From Plenodomus lindquistii (Eukaryota > Ascomycota > Dothideomycetes > Pleosporales > Leptosphaeriaceae): 64,000 nt of DNA. Location: the NCBI GenBank assembly GCA_025504975.1, contig JANUWI010000001.1:62001-126000 (forward strand), given 5' to 3'. Made by a program: the position numbers and the translations under genes. Shown here in pieces: positions 32,362 through 43,930 of the stretch (position 1 is its first letter; the number at the start of each line of letters is the position of its first letter). The notes under the pieces were generated by a model. That model worked only from the letters and a program-made list of their open reading frames with translations, made no database searches and was not told the DNA's origin.

Positions 32362-33793
32362 TCACAACAACGTACGGTCGTCGCTATATTGGCTCCCTCC
32401 ATAACCACTATCGCCTTGACTCTTACTCGGCCTAAACTGCTGTAACATTCTATCAATCGTTTCCAACTGTGACTGGCCCGTTCGTTTCGTATTACCCTTC
32501 ATTTCGTGAGACTCAGGTAATGAAGAAGGGTCCGATGATACCGTGCGTGAAGCTTTCGTTGAGCGTGATGGAAAAAGCGAGGACAAAGATCCCGAGCTCA
32601 GGGTTGTTTTGAACGCTTTCGCACATGGTCCCATGCATGGAATCATCACGCCAACCGCAGACTCGACGGCGCTGTCGGCTAAATTTAGCAATCGAACTCA
32701 AGATGTGCAAACCTAGTAAGTGGGCAAACTTACTTTACTGTATAGATTGGCACAATCTCGTAGGTCATATCACCATGCCAGGAGGATGCTACGCGCCCGT
32801 ATGTACGCGCCCGATAATATAGTTGAAGGGCGCTCATCACACAGCCCCTATGGAGACAGAATTAGTATCAGTCTTCAACACTGAGTGGGGTGGGGAACGA
32901 CTTGCGTAATGCCAGTTAAGAAGATAAAGAAGACGCCTGCTTTGCGCTTTCTAGGGAGATTGAGATCCGCGATTGCTGGAAGTGGCAGGATGATGAGGAA
33001 GATATCCTGGAGCAAGTTCAGAGTCGCGGTCACGACTCCCAGGACCTGTATTGTGCCAGTGGGACTTGCACATCTTGGTCCGGTCATTCCGGCCAAGTAC
33101 GCGGTTCGGTCTTGTCCGCCTGTTGGTCCGCAGAGTACTATGTTGGCGATGCAAACCCCTAGGGTGTACAGTCCTGTCACCGACACAACAACGTAGATAC
33201 ATCGGCGTATGTATGCTAGTGGTTGAAACGCGTGGTAGATGAAGCTGTAGACTGATAGTTTGATCGTCCAGATCAAGGGAGCGGCCACCGTTGAATGAAT
33301 GAGCGAACGCTGCAGAGTGGTCAGTGATGAGGCATCGACCGCACAAGCAAGTCTTACCACAAGAACGGTTTTGGTGAGCTCTTCAATTCTAACTTCCCAC
33401 GCGTGATAGCCGTAGGCGCCTCCGGAGGATACTATCGGCATTAGTGAGGCACTGTACAGGTTTTGATGAACACCTACCGGCCATACAGAACGATATGAGA
33501 GTCAATGCTGCCGCCTAGAGCTGATCAGATGCGGTAAGGCTTAGGGTCAAGTCGTCGAGGACATACCAGGCTGGTCATGAATACATCTGACATAGGTCAG
33601 CTTGACCATATTTGTAAGTTGAGTTGCTCTTACAGTCGTCGAAGCTCCATGTCCGTGGAAGACAGCACTTGTTGTATGTTCGTATCGAAGCTACAAGAAG
33701 CATAATAGGCATGCATATCGACGCTGTAATGACCACCGAGGCTCCATACCAGGTTCGGTTTGCGAAGTCGGGTGTGATGCCCTTTACTGACAT
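32362..33793 (-). CDS. PTH11-like rhodopsin-domain membrane protein
   Basis: Seven-helix integral membrane protein of the fungal rhodopsin (SAT4/PTH11-like) family, at the plasma membrane, candidate receptor. Seven exons: 33793-33634, 33586-33567 (20 nt), 33514-33478 (37 nt), 33431-33358, 33309-32906, 32847-32734 and 32671-32362, giving 372 aa. Helix 1 is WYGASVVITASICMPIMLLV, then SIRTYNK and WSFDDY|VFMTSL, the conserved start of helix 2 spliced from three small exons. TIKLSVYSFIYHAFQ marks helix 3, DIFLIILPLPAI helix 5, and RKAGVFFIFLTGIT|GCVMSALQLYYRA helix 6. That last junction uses a GC-AG intron (32905-32848, donor GCAAGT). VNAVESAVGVMIPCMGP is helix 7. The tail is Ser-rich and cytosolic. 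No CFEM domain. Ligand unknown. Confidence 0.82.
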
Positions 33794-36161
33794 TAGTCGT
33801 GGGCCCTTTGACCAACACCATAGTTCTTACTGGGGGCGCGCTCAAAAGAGGCTGGTCTCCAGAAGACACGCACGCCTTTTCGAGGATGCTTGCGACGTCT
33901 CGCATTCCAGTGGACATGATGAGGAACAGGCACGTTGGAAAAAGACCGTGGATAGTTTCATAATTCAGCCTGTGGGAACAGACATATTAAGCTGGGCGGT
34001 GGTGCAACAAATAGTTGATTGGGATATCTAGCACAGGTTGGTAATCCGTCCATCTTCAATCTCAAACCAAACGGGCCGTTATGCTTGAATCGCCATGGGG
34101 GGTGTTCAACTACTCGGCTTCCTTGCCTATTCTTAGTCTGGCCAATCAGCATGCCAGTCTACCCACGTGAGGAAGCAATGATTCGTCAAATGTGGGTAGA
34201 GAAGCACCACCTTGGCTTCATCACGTAGATGGGTCCGACAGCGTGTTTTGCTCCCCATGCAGTTCTCTTGGCCCACCGGCGTCACCGATGACTCTTCCTG
34301 CGCCGCATACTCATTGTCAGTTGAGGTATGTCGGGGTCAGCCTGTAAACGTCACACTACCTAATCTTGCTGGCCACCGCAGCAATTTATAGCAGCTGCAC
34401 CTCGGCTTACACATCTCGTTGGACGGCCCGAGGCTCTCTGTTGCTAGTTTTGATATCTCGCCTCAAGACCGCGTCGTAATGTGGCACGAGTGATAGGGCT
34501 ACGCCACGGTATTGGCTACGCCCGACCCGCAGCATAAGGCTATGTAAGTAAAGTACCATGACGCGATGATCAGTCGTGTTCGCATGACGCGGGATACCCA
34601 CAAACTCCCATATTCCCACAGAGCGATAGGCCCGAGCGCCGGCCCAAGCTTCGTGCCCATACAGGTCACCATAACGCATTGTCGAGCTAACGTAAGTGAG
34701 TTGAGCGTGATTCTCTATGCCTGATGCGGTGTTCATCACACGTTACTAAACTGTTAGGATATGGGTAAGATCTGAGCTGTGGGCTGAAGTTGAAACAACT
34801 GACATAACGTGGGTGACTAGGAAGAGAGCTGTCCTCGGTTGACTCAGGATGACGCTTGAGAGTAAATGCGACATTTCCATTGGTCAATTATGAAGGGTCG
34901 TCGGTTTAATCTCTCTGCACCATGCTATAGTGTACTTACGCTGAACCTTGGTCGTTTCGACGCTGAACATGAGGTCTGTGCAAATCTGCTCTGTTGTTAA
35001 TCTTTTCCACCGTGAAGCCTCATGAAAGGTAACGGACACGCAACGCTAGCACAAGGCTTTCACCTTGATGATCTTTCCCTAAATAGGGAGTTGAGAGGTG
35101 ATTCTATATCGTTGGCATATTCATGACTCTGGCCCAAAACTTCAAAAAGCTTTACCAGCGACTCCAAGTTGTAATGTCTTTGGTAAGTTCTGCCCTCTTA
35201 AAGCTACACCTACTCTCTTCTGTGGAAGGCTTTTTATATGTATATAAAGATGTCTGTGAACAGTTTTTTTGATAGTGCTGTTGTGAACAAAACCAATCTT
35301 GAAAATGGGAGAGTGAAATACTCGACCAAAGAGTACGATGGCGACAAGAATTCTTGAAAATGGGGCACTCATACTCCTTGAGAACACGGCTCTGCGGACT
35401 TTGGCAGCTCCTTACCACAAAGATTCGGTATTCGATACCGGTGAAGGATCCGTGCTCGAGCGCAAGCTTTTGATTCATGCCACCTAGAGCTGTATAGGTA
35501 TCGCTTTCGGGTGCCAATATTCTGACATTATCAATTACGGGCTCTAATGAATACTTCCGGTCATTATCATATCCGCTATCGTCCTTGTCGTCTTCAGCAA
35601 AACGTTGCTATCAGCCAGAGTACTACTAGCACGGGACAGCAAATGATTCGCATGATTTGTCGATCACTTCTCAATTGCAGTCTTAGTAGTTGAGGCCCCA
35701 TGATGCAGCACAGCGGTATCACGTTTCAACCTGGCAACCGCAGCTGCAGTGTCTCTTGTGAAACCTACGCTAGCAATGTTATCACGCGCCCTGCTAGGGT
35801 TTTCTGAGCCCGGATGACATGTCGACTTTGCGATCGATAGCGCACGCCTTCTCTGCAAAAGTCTTCCGCTTGCAGTAAGGGGGACGGTGTGACAACGCTG
35901 AGACACCTGGCCAAGGAGGTGAGATCCTATACTTGAACGAATTCACTTACTCTGTGGGCATCGAGCCTATATCCCTGGGGGCAAGAGGCGCCCTCGTTCT
36001 AGACAGCGGGAATAAGTCGTATTGCGTAGGTGCTACAAATGACACGTGCGTGGAGAATGAAGAGGTACATGCACGGACTGATGCCTAGAAAACTAACGCG
36101 TGATCCGCGTACGCTACGAATTCAAGTCCTTGGAAGCTGTGAACCAATAACCCACCACCTT
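33794..36161. other. 2.4-kb gene-free region
   Basis: Only short or compositionally implausible open frames occur here. A 12-13-bp direct repeat TCTTGAAAATGGG appears near 35298 and 35354. No transposon gene, tRNA or other family was recognised. Function, if any, not visible. Confidence 0.5.
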
Positions 36162-37121
36162 TCAGACCTCTCGTCTAATACTGTCCCTCCTGTCCTCCCT
36201 CTCCGCAGCTTTTACCTCCTTCTCATGTCGCCGTTTTACCCTACTTAACATCACCGTATTGTATATCAGGAACAGCCCCGCTGCTACCACGGAGCATGCT
36301 GCCGTTACCACAATTGTCACCATTGCCGTGACGGAGTACCGCCCGTCTTGCGCAGAGTACACGCTCACGATTGTGGAGATGAGACCCGCCAGGCTGTTGA
36401 GGAGCGCAGGTAGGAAAATGCGGTTGATTACCCAGACATAGTTCTTGCGATGTTTCCACCAGAGGAATACGCAGCCGAGGATACCGATGCCACAGGCGAA
36501 GGCGGCAATGTAGAGGAGCGGAATATTGCTGTGGCTGCATCAGCATTTGCTTGCCGTTCTATCTTCCCAACACATATCAAAGGTGTAGGTCGCACGAGAT
36601 GTTGACGATGACAGTGGAACGAGAAATTGATTCAGGCCTTACCGAACAGTTCTCAAAGCAGCAGCCTCGATGTTAGTATCCGCTACTGCTTCCACTTTCT
36701 CGCTTTGCAACTTGGTGAACGTCGCCGGAAATACGATATACCCCGCTAGCAGTATCCACACGAATCCTGAGGCAAGTATATTATGTAAAGGTGATACATC
36801 ATCCAAACCTAGCAGCATATCGATGTATCGCGTGCGCGCTGTCGTACGACGTCGTTGCAAGCCTGGGCGTGAAGTCTTGGTGTTGGCCGGTGTTGATTGG
36901 GGCGTTCCGGCACTTTGGGCATCGTAGTCGCGTTTAGATGTTGGTGAGTATCGAATGGGCTCTTGAACGCGATTTGAGAAATGGCAAGATGGCCATGGCT
37001 TTGGAGGATTAGGTGGGGTGGTTGTAGAGCGACCGTCCGATAGCTCGTTCAGAACTGTTGTCTCATGCTCAATTGTAGGGAGGTTTGCAGTCTTGTTTTT
37101 TGACACTAAAGGAAAATACAT
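36162..37121 (-). CDS. orphan four-helix membrane protein
   Basis: Not recognised. Two exons, 37121-36643 and 36534-36162, with a 108-nt intron, give 283 aa. The first 110 residues are polar, Ser/Thr/Pro/Arg-rich and probably cytosolic, with QRRRTTARTRYIDMLLGLDD just before the membrane part. Four hydrophobic segments follow: ILASGFVWILLAGYIVFPATF, IPLLYIAAFACGIGILGCVF, IFLPALLNSLAGLISTIVSVY and AMVTIVVTAACSVVAAGLFLI. The C-terminus is strongly charged (RVKRRHEKEVKAAEREDRR), a likely coiled, cytosolic tail. Both termini would be inside. The intron placement is supported by the join LRTVR|HSNIPLLYIAAF. It stands alone between two gene-free stretches. Role unknown. Confidence 0.7.
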
Positions 37122-38566
37122 GATGGAAGTGACTTGTTACTTGAAACAACAATTGGAAATATCCCAAGTTTGTCAACTCCATAATCATGGCCATCGCTGC
37201 ACTGCTGGCAAGGCTCGAAAACCTGTTCCCCAGTAAGAGGGAGAATATGAGGTAAGATATCTACAGCAAGGCAGCAATTCAGGGCAAAAACCCTGTGCAC
37301 ATCATGCTATGCTTGAAGGTCGTTACTGGACTGATTATGTGATAAAAGGTGGTTGGCTGAACAAAGGCTGTTGCGTCATTACTCCGGATTATCACCGAGT
37401 TCTTGTATGCGACAACGTTTCAGCGTTTCACATGGCTGCCGCCTTTATCTCACATGTCACCTCTAACTTTACCAGGACTTTACGATGCATTAAACGTGAT
37501 ATTGCTGCATAGTGGTGTATACGTCGATTCCGATGCTCCCCTAGATAACTAGCCCTCTTCTCCTCCACGTGGCACCGCAGTCTTTTGACGATTCCCACTC
37601 TACACCAAATTCGGCGAGCCATCGCAATACGTGCGCGAGTTTGCACGACTGGACTGACATAACGTTGCAAAGAGCTTGCACGTGCCTGAATCAACGATTG
37701 CTTATCCCAGTTGAACATCGAGTTTTTCTTTGCCCAACAATTCTAAGCGACTACAATAGGGGTCTCGAAGTGGAATTTCCAATAATCCGATCAGGCCTCC
37801 ACGGCCCGCCCTGCGCGAAGGATCTCGAGCTAGCCGCTTTCCTCTCGGACCCTGTCTATCCCAGTCGATTCAACACCATTCACCGGTTTGGGTGGAGTCT
37901 GAAGTCAGATGAGTTTTCTCGATGTTGACTCACTGGATTGGTGGAAACCTGATACTCGGCACACTTCAGAACAAATGCCAAAGCCGTTGCTGCATTGTCT
38001 GGTCTACTTCCAAGCTAGCGCAACGTTGGCTGTAGTTATTTCAGTATGCATCAAGGGAGAAGCTACCGGCGAGCCGCACTGGCGATAGGCTGCAACACAT
38101 GGGACCTGCGTGGTGTGGATACCTGTGCCGCAACCTCAAAGGGAAAGACCAATCGCACACCACCAACATCGTGGAAGCCATGCGGCAAAGCGGAAAGAAG
38201 TCTGCCAAAGTGAGCTATCATGGGACCATATGGCATGGCGCTTACTCTCTGAGGATATCTACCGATGTTTAGTGGCTGGCCTGATGGTCGCGACACGCTT
38301 GCGACATTGATCAATCAAACACATATGCACGATGGATTGGCTGACTATGATCATAAGGCTATCTACAAGACTGCAGCGTGTGCCTGAAACGAATCTCTTT
38401 CTTTTAGGATTCCTTCTCTAGTCATTCATTCATTACCGTCTTTCTTCTACAGACGTTAATCCTCAACGTACAGTCTTCGACTGATTATCCACTCGTTTTA
38501 TGCTTAGAACTAACGGCTTGGAAAGTTGTTCTACTCATTGCTGGAAACAGGAAGTACATATTCACC
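37122..38566. other. 1.4-kb gene-free region
   Basis: No credible gene. A 119-residue open frame at 37569-37928 on the plus strand lacks family signal, signal peptide or helices and was not accepted. The last few hundred bases are presumably the promoter of the chitin deacetylase gene. Confidence 0.5.
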
Positions 38567-39858
38567 ATGTTATTCTCAACTCTCGTTGCCGCGACCTTCG
38601 CCATCGCCCCTCTGGTGCATGCGCATGGCTCAGGACTTCCCAAAATCATCGGACTCGACCCAGCAGACTTGAAGAGCAGAGACCTGCTGCACGCGCTCGA
38701 GACGCGTTTCTCACAGTTGAGTCATGCTCGCAGTGAGCCTTCCTTAGAGACTCGCGCCAGCCCACCGGAATGTGGGCCGGGCGTGGGTTCTTGCCCTGCT
38801 GGCAAATGTTGCTCAACTGCGTTTTGTAAGCATGCTCCCTGACTGGTACTTATCTTCTGCTAACTATTGTAGACTGTGGAACGACTGGCGACTACTGCAT
38901 CTCACCTGGCTGTAACTACAAGTATGGTCCAGGTTGTCCTGAGAACAATCCTCCTGCTGGGACCAATACATCGTCCATCCCTCGCAAAAAGGTTGGCTCC
39001 GTCCCATACGGTGGCAATGGTACATTCGGATGCACCAAGCCTGGCACTATCGCCCTCACCTACGACGATGGCCCTCAAAAGAAATTCACTGAACATATTA
39101 TGGACCAGTTTAAGAGCTATGGCGCTAAGGCGACGTTCTACGTCACGGGTAACAACATCAACAAGGGGCAAATCGACATTGAGTTCAGCGACACCATCAA
39201 GCGCATGATCTCAGAAGGTCATCAGGTTGCCTCGCACACTTGGACTCATCTAGACTTGAGTAACATCACCTCGGAGGATCGCAAGAACCAGATCATCATG
39301 AACGAAATGGCCATCCGCAACATTATCGGAAAGATTCCTACCTACCTTCGCCCTCCTTACAGCAGCTGTACTGAGAAATCTGGCTGCCAACGGGATGTTG
39401 CGGATCTCGGCTATCACATCACCAACTTCAACGTCGACACCGATGACTACCACCAGTACACGCCCGAGCACATCCAGACCGCCAAAGATAACTTCTTTGG
39501 TATCATTACAAAGAACGATGCGAATCCCAAGAATAATCAGTGGCTCTCCATTGGCCACGATATTCTCGAGCAGACGGCAAACAACCTCACGGGGTATATG
39601 TTGGAAACGATCACCAAGCTGGGATACAAGGCTGTTACTGTTGGAGAATGTCTCGGCGACCCCGAAGAGAACTGGTATCGTACTGCGGATGGTGCGGGCG
39701 TGAGTGTGGCTAACAATACTGCTTCTACGACTTCGGCGAGTGAAACTAGTCCTACTTCGTCGACCGTCACTTCAGCTACTGGTGTCGGAAGCTCTATGCG
39801 GGCATCTTCACTCGCGACCCTGGTCGTTGCTTTCGCTATCGCTTTCGCGCACGTTTGA
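38567..39858 (+). CDS. chitin deacetylase (CE4) with CBM18, GPI-anchored
   Basis: Secreted wall enzyme that removes acetyl groups from chitin. Two exons, 38567-38825 and 38873-39858, with a 47-nt intron (branch GCTAAC), give 414 aa. Order: signal peptide MLFSTLVAATFAIAPLVHA; propeptide-like stretch; one chitin-binding type 1 module (PECGPGVGSC...CCSTAFYCGTTGDYC), the intron lying inside it; then a CE4/NodB domain. Catalytic motifs are LTYDDGPQ (Asp-Asp), SHTWTHLDL (HxxxH metal ligands), RPPYSSC, NVDTDDY and SIGHDI. The C-terminus is Ser/Thr-rich and ends in a hydrophobic tail (SLATLVVAFAIAFAHV) after a small-residue omega region, as in GPI anchors. Chitosan formation is known to help plant- or insect-associated fungi escape chitin recognition; a role here is inference. 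Confidence 0.92.
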
Positions 39859-40261
39859 TGAGCATGTGCTGCTTTATGCACATTTCTCCACCAAAGGTGT
39901 ACCGCGAAATGGCATTTCCTCGATCCTGCGTTAGCCAAAGGTAAATCCAGAGGCTTGGTGTCTTCACCTTGAGAGCCTTCTGAATGCCTGTATTTCCCGG
40001 ATGATGTTATAGCTTATACATCCATCGACCGAGCGTCCACGGCTGATCAGTGCTGCACAGACGAGGTGTTGATGCTTTGTTCGAGATACCCAAAAAATAC
40101 AATTCATACTTGATTCATTGCGTAGCGTCCTCGGAAGCCTTGCAACAAGCTGTAGTCATACGCTTTGTATGCTGTTGGCTACCCTTCATGCTATCTATAA
40201 CGCCGTTAGAGGTTGTGATATGGAACTCTGACACCTGTGGGGCCATGTTCAACCGTGTCAC
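39859..40261. other. convergent intergenic region
   Basis: About 400 bp between the convergent deacetylase and ankyrin genes, presumably both 3' untranslated regions. No gene recognised. Confidence 0.5.
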
Positions 40262-42488
40262 CTAAGCAGCAGCATTGCCAATATGCTTCTGTAAACAATC
40301 CAGCGTTTTCCTCTGTCGCGCCGTCTTTCTCGGGTCGAACTCCAATAACCTGGTTGCTGCCCTAAGCGAACGGCCCATCAATGTAGCTGGATACTTCGAC
40401 TGCCTCGATTGCTTGATTGCAGCCGAGGCAATGTCCATCGCGTTGCGTCCGTCGTCGTTGCGGTGGTGTGGATTAGCGTTGGCAGAAAGCAAAAGCTCCA
40501 CGACTTGAGGCAAGTGGCACTGTACTGCGAGCTGGAGAATAGTAGTTCCATCTCGTGAACACGCGTCCACATTCAGACCCTGGTTCAGGAATTGTTGTAT
40601 GATGTCGCAGATTGAAAACTCGTTCCATTCCTGATGCGTTGATCTTAGGAAGGCCATGACGGGTGTCCTGCCGTATCGGTCATACCTGTTGACATTCGTT
40701 ACGCACTGCAAGACTGCTCTGAATATTTCCAACTGGTAGGCCCCCAAATCATGCTTGTTCTCCAAGATCTGGGGGAATTCTTCCTCCCAAAGAGCACTAG
40801 AGCCTGAGTCTAGTTCGTGCACTTTATATTCGCCCTCTGAGTTCTGTGAATAAGTCCTAGTTGTAATTCCCAGTGTCAAGACACGTTCCTCTGTTTGAAA
40901 CCAGATATGTCCGGATTGTGGTTGGAACGCACTGAGATCTCCCACGTTAGGACTTGTGGGACAACGGCTGAGGGCCACGAAGTCACGTAGGAACAGGCCG
41001 TGCGAGTCGCGAAATTGCTTCACAAATTCCAGACGTCGATTCCAGTCTTCGCGTTGCGCTACCATGGAAGTGAGAACTGATAGGTCGAACGATTCGTGAT
41101 GGCAAACGTAAGACAAGAAGTGTCGACCACGATTGTCTATGCGATCAAAGTCGAAAGATCTTCGTTCGAGAGCCGCCACCAAGCACTCAAAAGCGGAATC
41201 ATGAGGTGCTACCAGCTGGTCGGCTGGGAAGCAGTCACACGTGCGGCCCGGCAAATTCTCGGGGTCGAGGTAGAACATGAATGTTTGACCTTCTGCGTTC
41301 AGTCTGTTCACATCCGTTGAGTTGCGGATGATGTACAGGAGTATTTCAAGAGGTGCAGCGACTCGCGCTGCAAAGAAAAGCAAATCGCCGTCAATGTCCT
41401 TCGCTCCCGTCAGCCACATCGGTGGATCGTGCCGCGTCATATTGATGCGCGGCTTCGGAATCAAGCGCACCAAGGACGCTATCGCTTTGTGGATGCAGCT
41501 TTCGACTTGTGAGCAACATTGCTGAATCAACATGGTATTCGCTTGCTCCATCAAGTATCGGTGTGTGCTTAGCACTGTTGAGATGGTTGAGTGCAAAGTG
41601 CAATCCACATCGTCAGCGTTGGCTGGAAGCTCGTGTGACAACAGACTTGAGTCCGCCTTAGAGGAAATTGAAGATCGCGCTTTGAGTATGCTGGAAATAT
41701 CCGACAGATACGATGAGCTCAAACTGGGTCTCGATATGGCGTCCCTGACTCTAGGTCTCCTTCTGTGCGAGGTGTCCGAGATACTCATCTTGCTAGCAGA
41801 GTCTTCAGATTTGCGAGACTCATTGTGCAAAGCGTTGGCGAATGACTTTGCCATGCCAACATTCGTGTTTGTCTGAGCTATATGCTCAAGGCTTGAGATT
41901 GAACGGCAGATCATGCACGCGAAGTCTTCCGAGGCATAGTAAGGATTGTCGTATGGGAGCATCGAGACTCGCTGTGACGCTCCAACCCATGGTTCCAGCG
42001 CACAGTCGATCCGGCTAGAGTAGGACGACGAGCGTGAACGAGCAGCCAACTTTTGTCCGTCCACGCGCAGCTCTCGACCTCGGCCAATCGCCGCTCTGAC
42101 GAATGATGATCTTCGCCGCGCAGTGTTCTTGTCAATGTTGGGATACCTTCCATGATCATCGGCCAAGAGATCCCGAATGATCTGTTGCGCTCTTCGATGC
42201 CTGTATTTAATCAATACTAGATTTTCTATAGCCAGACAACGGGGTTGCAACATACTTTAGTTTCGTTGAGCCGTTGCCTAGCGAGTCCAGGAGTTCGAGT
42301 ATAACAGGCAATTTCAAGCCGCAGTATCGGAGTAAGATCAGTTTTTTGATCCATGACTCTGAGTACTTCTGCGGTCTGCCTCGCTTTGTTCGTCTCTGAG
42401 ATATAGCTGTGGTCTTCTTAGACGGCTTATTCTGCAGCGTCATCGCTTTCAAGAACAGAGGAGTAACAGGGTAACGGCCTTGTGACAA
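40262..42488 (-). CDS. ankyrin-repeat protein with basic N-terminal domain
   Basis: Two exons, 42488-42256 and 42200-40262, with a 55-nt intron, give 723 aa. The join KLK|HRRAQQIIRDLL keeps a basic helical N-terminal domain (RRTKRGRPQKYSESWIKKLI...) that distantly resembles the Clr5-type domain often placed before ankyrin repeats in fungi; that match is weak. A Ser-rich low-complexity region follows to about residue 290. Degenerate ankyrin units occur at DVNRLNAEGQTFMFYLD and DFDRIDNRGRHFLSYVC, then better ones in the last 160 residues: VNRYDRYGRTPVMAFL, VDACSRDGTTILQLAV with LPQVVELLLSANANPH, and HRNDDGRNAMDIAS. No NACHT, kinase or lipase domain is present. Likely a protein-binding scaffold; role unknown. 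Confidence 0.78.
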
Positions 42489-43229
42489 GCGGACTTGACA
42501 AAGATCTCGATATGGTCATAGATGTAATGCTGAAGTGATCTCATGTTCTAGGGGGAACACTGGTCATATTTATGGTGTAGATGGCGGTCTCGTAAGGGGG
42601 GTTGTCGTCGTTGTGTACAGGCTGGGCCCGTGCCCTACACAACGGAGCATTTGGTCTGCCTAGAAGTAGATCACAGGTCTGACCACTACCAGGAAAGCGA
42701 ATAAGGATGTAGCGGAAGCGGAGCAGGATAGCCGAGGGTCTGAGGCGAGCCAGCACGACATCGAACATGCCGGGTAGGTATAAGGCCACAATGCTAAACG
42801 CAGATAATCGTGAGCCTATCGTTCTGGTGACCGAGCGTTGTCACGGTCCCTCGCTGTACCCAGAAACGCAATAACTAGAGGAGTCCTTCAAATCCTTCGC
42901 TTAACGTTGAGTCAAGCGAACAAGGGTTTGTGGAGGTTCCAAGCTGCATCTCGCAGGCTCAGCCAAAACACAGGCCTGGCAAAGCAAGTCTGCTCCAGCG
43001 CACTGGACGCGTTCCGGCTTCCCATGCCTGCAACGAAAGAAAATCGCAATATTCGATGATACGGGCTGTGCAGACCAGGGCTGCCAGGCCACCCTCAAAA
43101 AGCGCAATAAACTAGGTGACGATGTATAAGAAAGCGACGAGGACGATGACAGCAATGAAATCACACCCACCACCCGCTCAGGTGAGCTACTGACCTTGAA
43201 CCCAAGAAGGACTTTGCACCTCCACGACC
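42489..43229. other. intergenic, no gene seen
   Basis: About 740 bp between the divergent ankyrin gene and the small predicted membrane-protein gene. Short open frames only; nothing recognised. Confidence 0.45.
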
Positions 43230-43440
43230 ATGGCGGCGGAGCAAGGTACCCAACTCTCTACTACTTTTCCTCTATACTCACACCCTAATTTCCACAGCAG
43301 AGACACGGACCATGGCGGTGGCATCGCTATCCGCAAACATAATTCAGGCTTGCATGCAGCTTGCGGTAGTTATCCTATTCTACTACCATCAGCGCAGCAG
43401 GAAGTCAGGCCCTGAAGGTATTTTGGCCCACTTGAAATGA
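43230..43440 (+). CDS. predicted 52-aa single-pass membrane microprotein
   Basis: Not recognised. Two exons, 43230-43245 and 43298-43440, joined by a 52-nt intron (donor GTACCC, CTAAT branch, acceptor CCACAG) of the size usual in this window. The protein starts MAAEQ|AETRTMAVASLS, then one hydrophobic helix of about 19 residues around NIIQACMQLAVVILFYY, then a basic flank HQRSRKSG and a short tail ending GILAHLK. The start lies in a good context (ACGACCATGG), and an in-frame second Met in exon 2 has an equally good context (CGGACCATGG) and would encode the helix without splicing. The layout resembles small organelle-membrane or oligosaccharyl/respiratory accessory subunits, but no family can be named. 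Donor is weak, so splicing is a prediction. Confidence 0.5.
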
Positions 43441-43930
43441 TTTGCAGGAAGTCTGAGCGCGATTGCTGAAGAATTGTAGGAATTGAAATTGTGTGATGGG
43501 TGCTGAGATTTGGGGGGTCGTGGATAGATGCAAGTCAGAGGGGTTACATTAGTGCAAAACCCCCTGCGTCATCGGACATGGATGCACCTTGCGCAGCCGA
43601 CCACCGTACTGTGTAGGAGATTGACTATGGACTGGACACCCGCCCCCCCTCCCCCCCCCGCCTCGCTCGCCCACCCACCACGTTCAACATTACATCCAAA
43701 CACGTAGACACGTCGAATCAATGTACAGTACCTGCGACTTCCCTCATTGTGATCGACACGTTTACACCCCAGAAGGCCCATGCAAGCTACCCTTTCTCGC
43801 TGCTCCTACAATATCCTCTTACAACCAACATTGTCACAAGATCTGTAGAGTACATCAGACATGGCCGCGTAGTGATTCCCATCGTACAATACCCTTCCAC
43901 AGGATAGAAGAAACTAATGCACCCGCACAT
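43441..43930. other. intergenic with poly-C tract
   Basis: About 490 bp between the small membrane-protein gene and the stop of the secreted orphan. Positions 43636-43680 are a C-dominated tract with runs of 6-9 C on the plus strand. No further gene is recognised. Confidence 0.5.

Noticed and set aside
35290..35370. Direct repeat TCTTGAAAATGGG in the 33.8-36.2 kb gap
   Set aside because: Only two copies, short, and in AT-rich sequence; no target duplication or longer homology around them.
37569..37928. 119-residue open frame on the plus strand
   Set aside because: No recognisable domain, poor start context, and no neighbouring exons; treated as chance.
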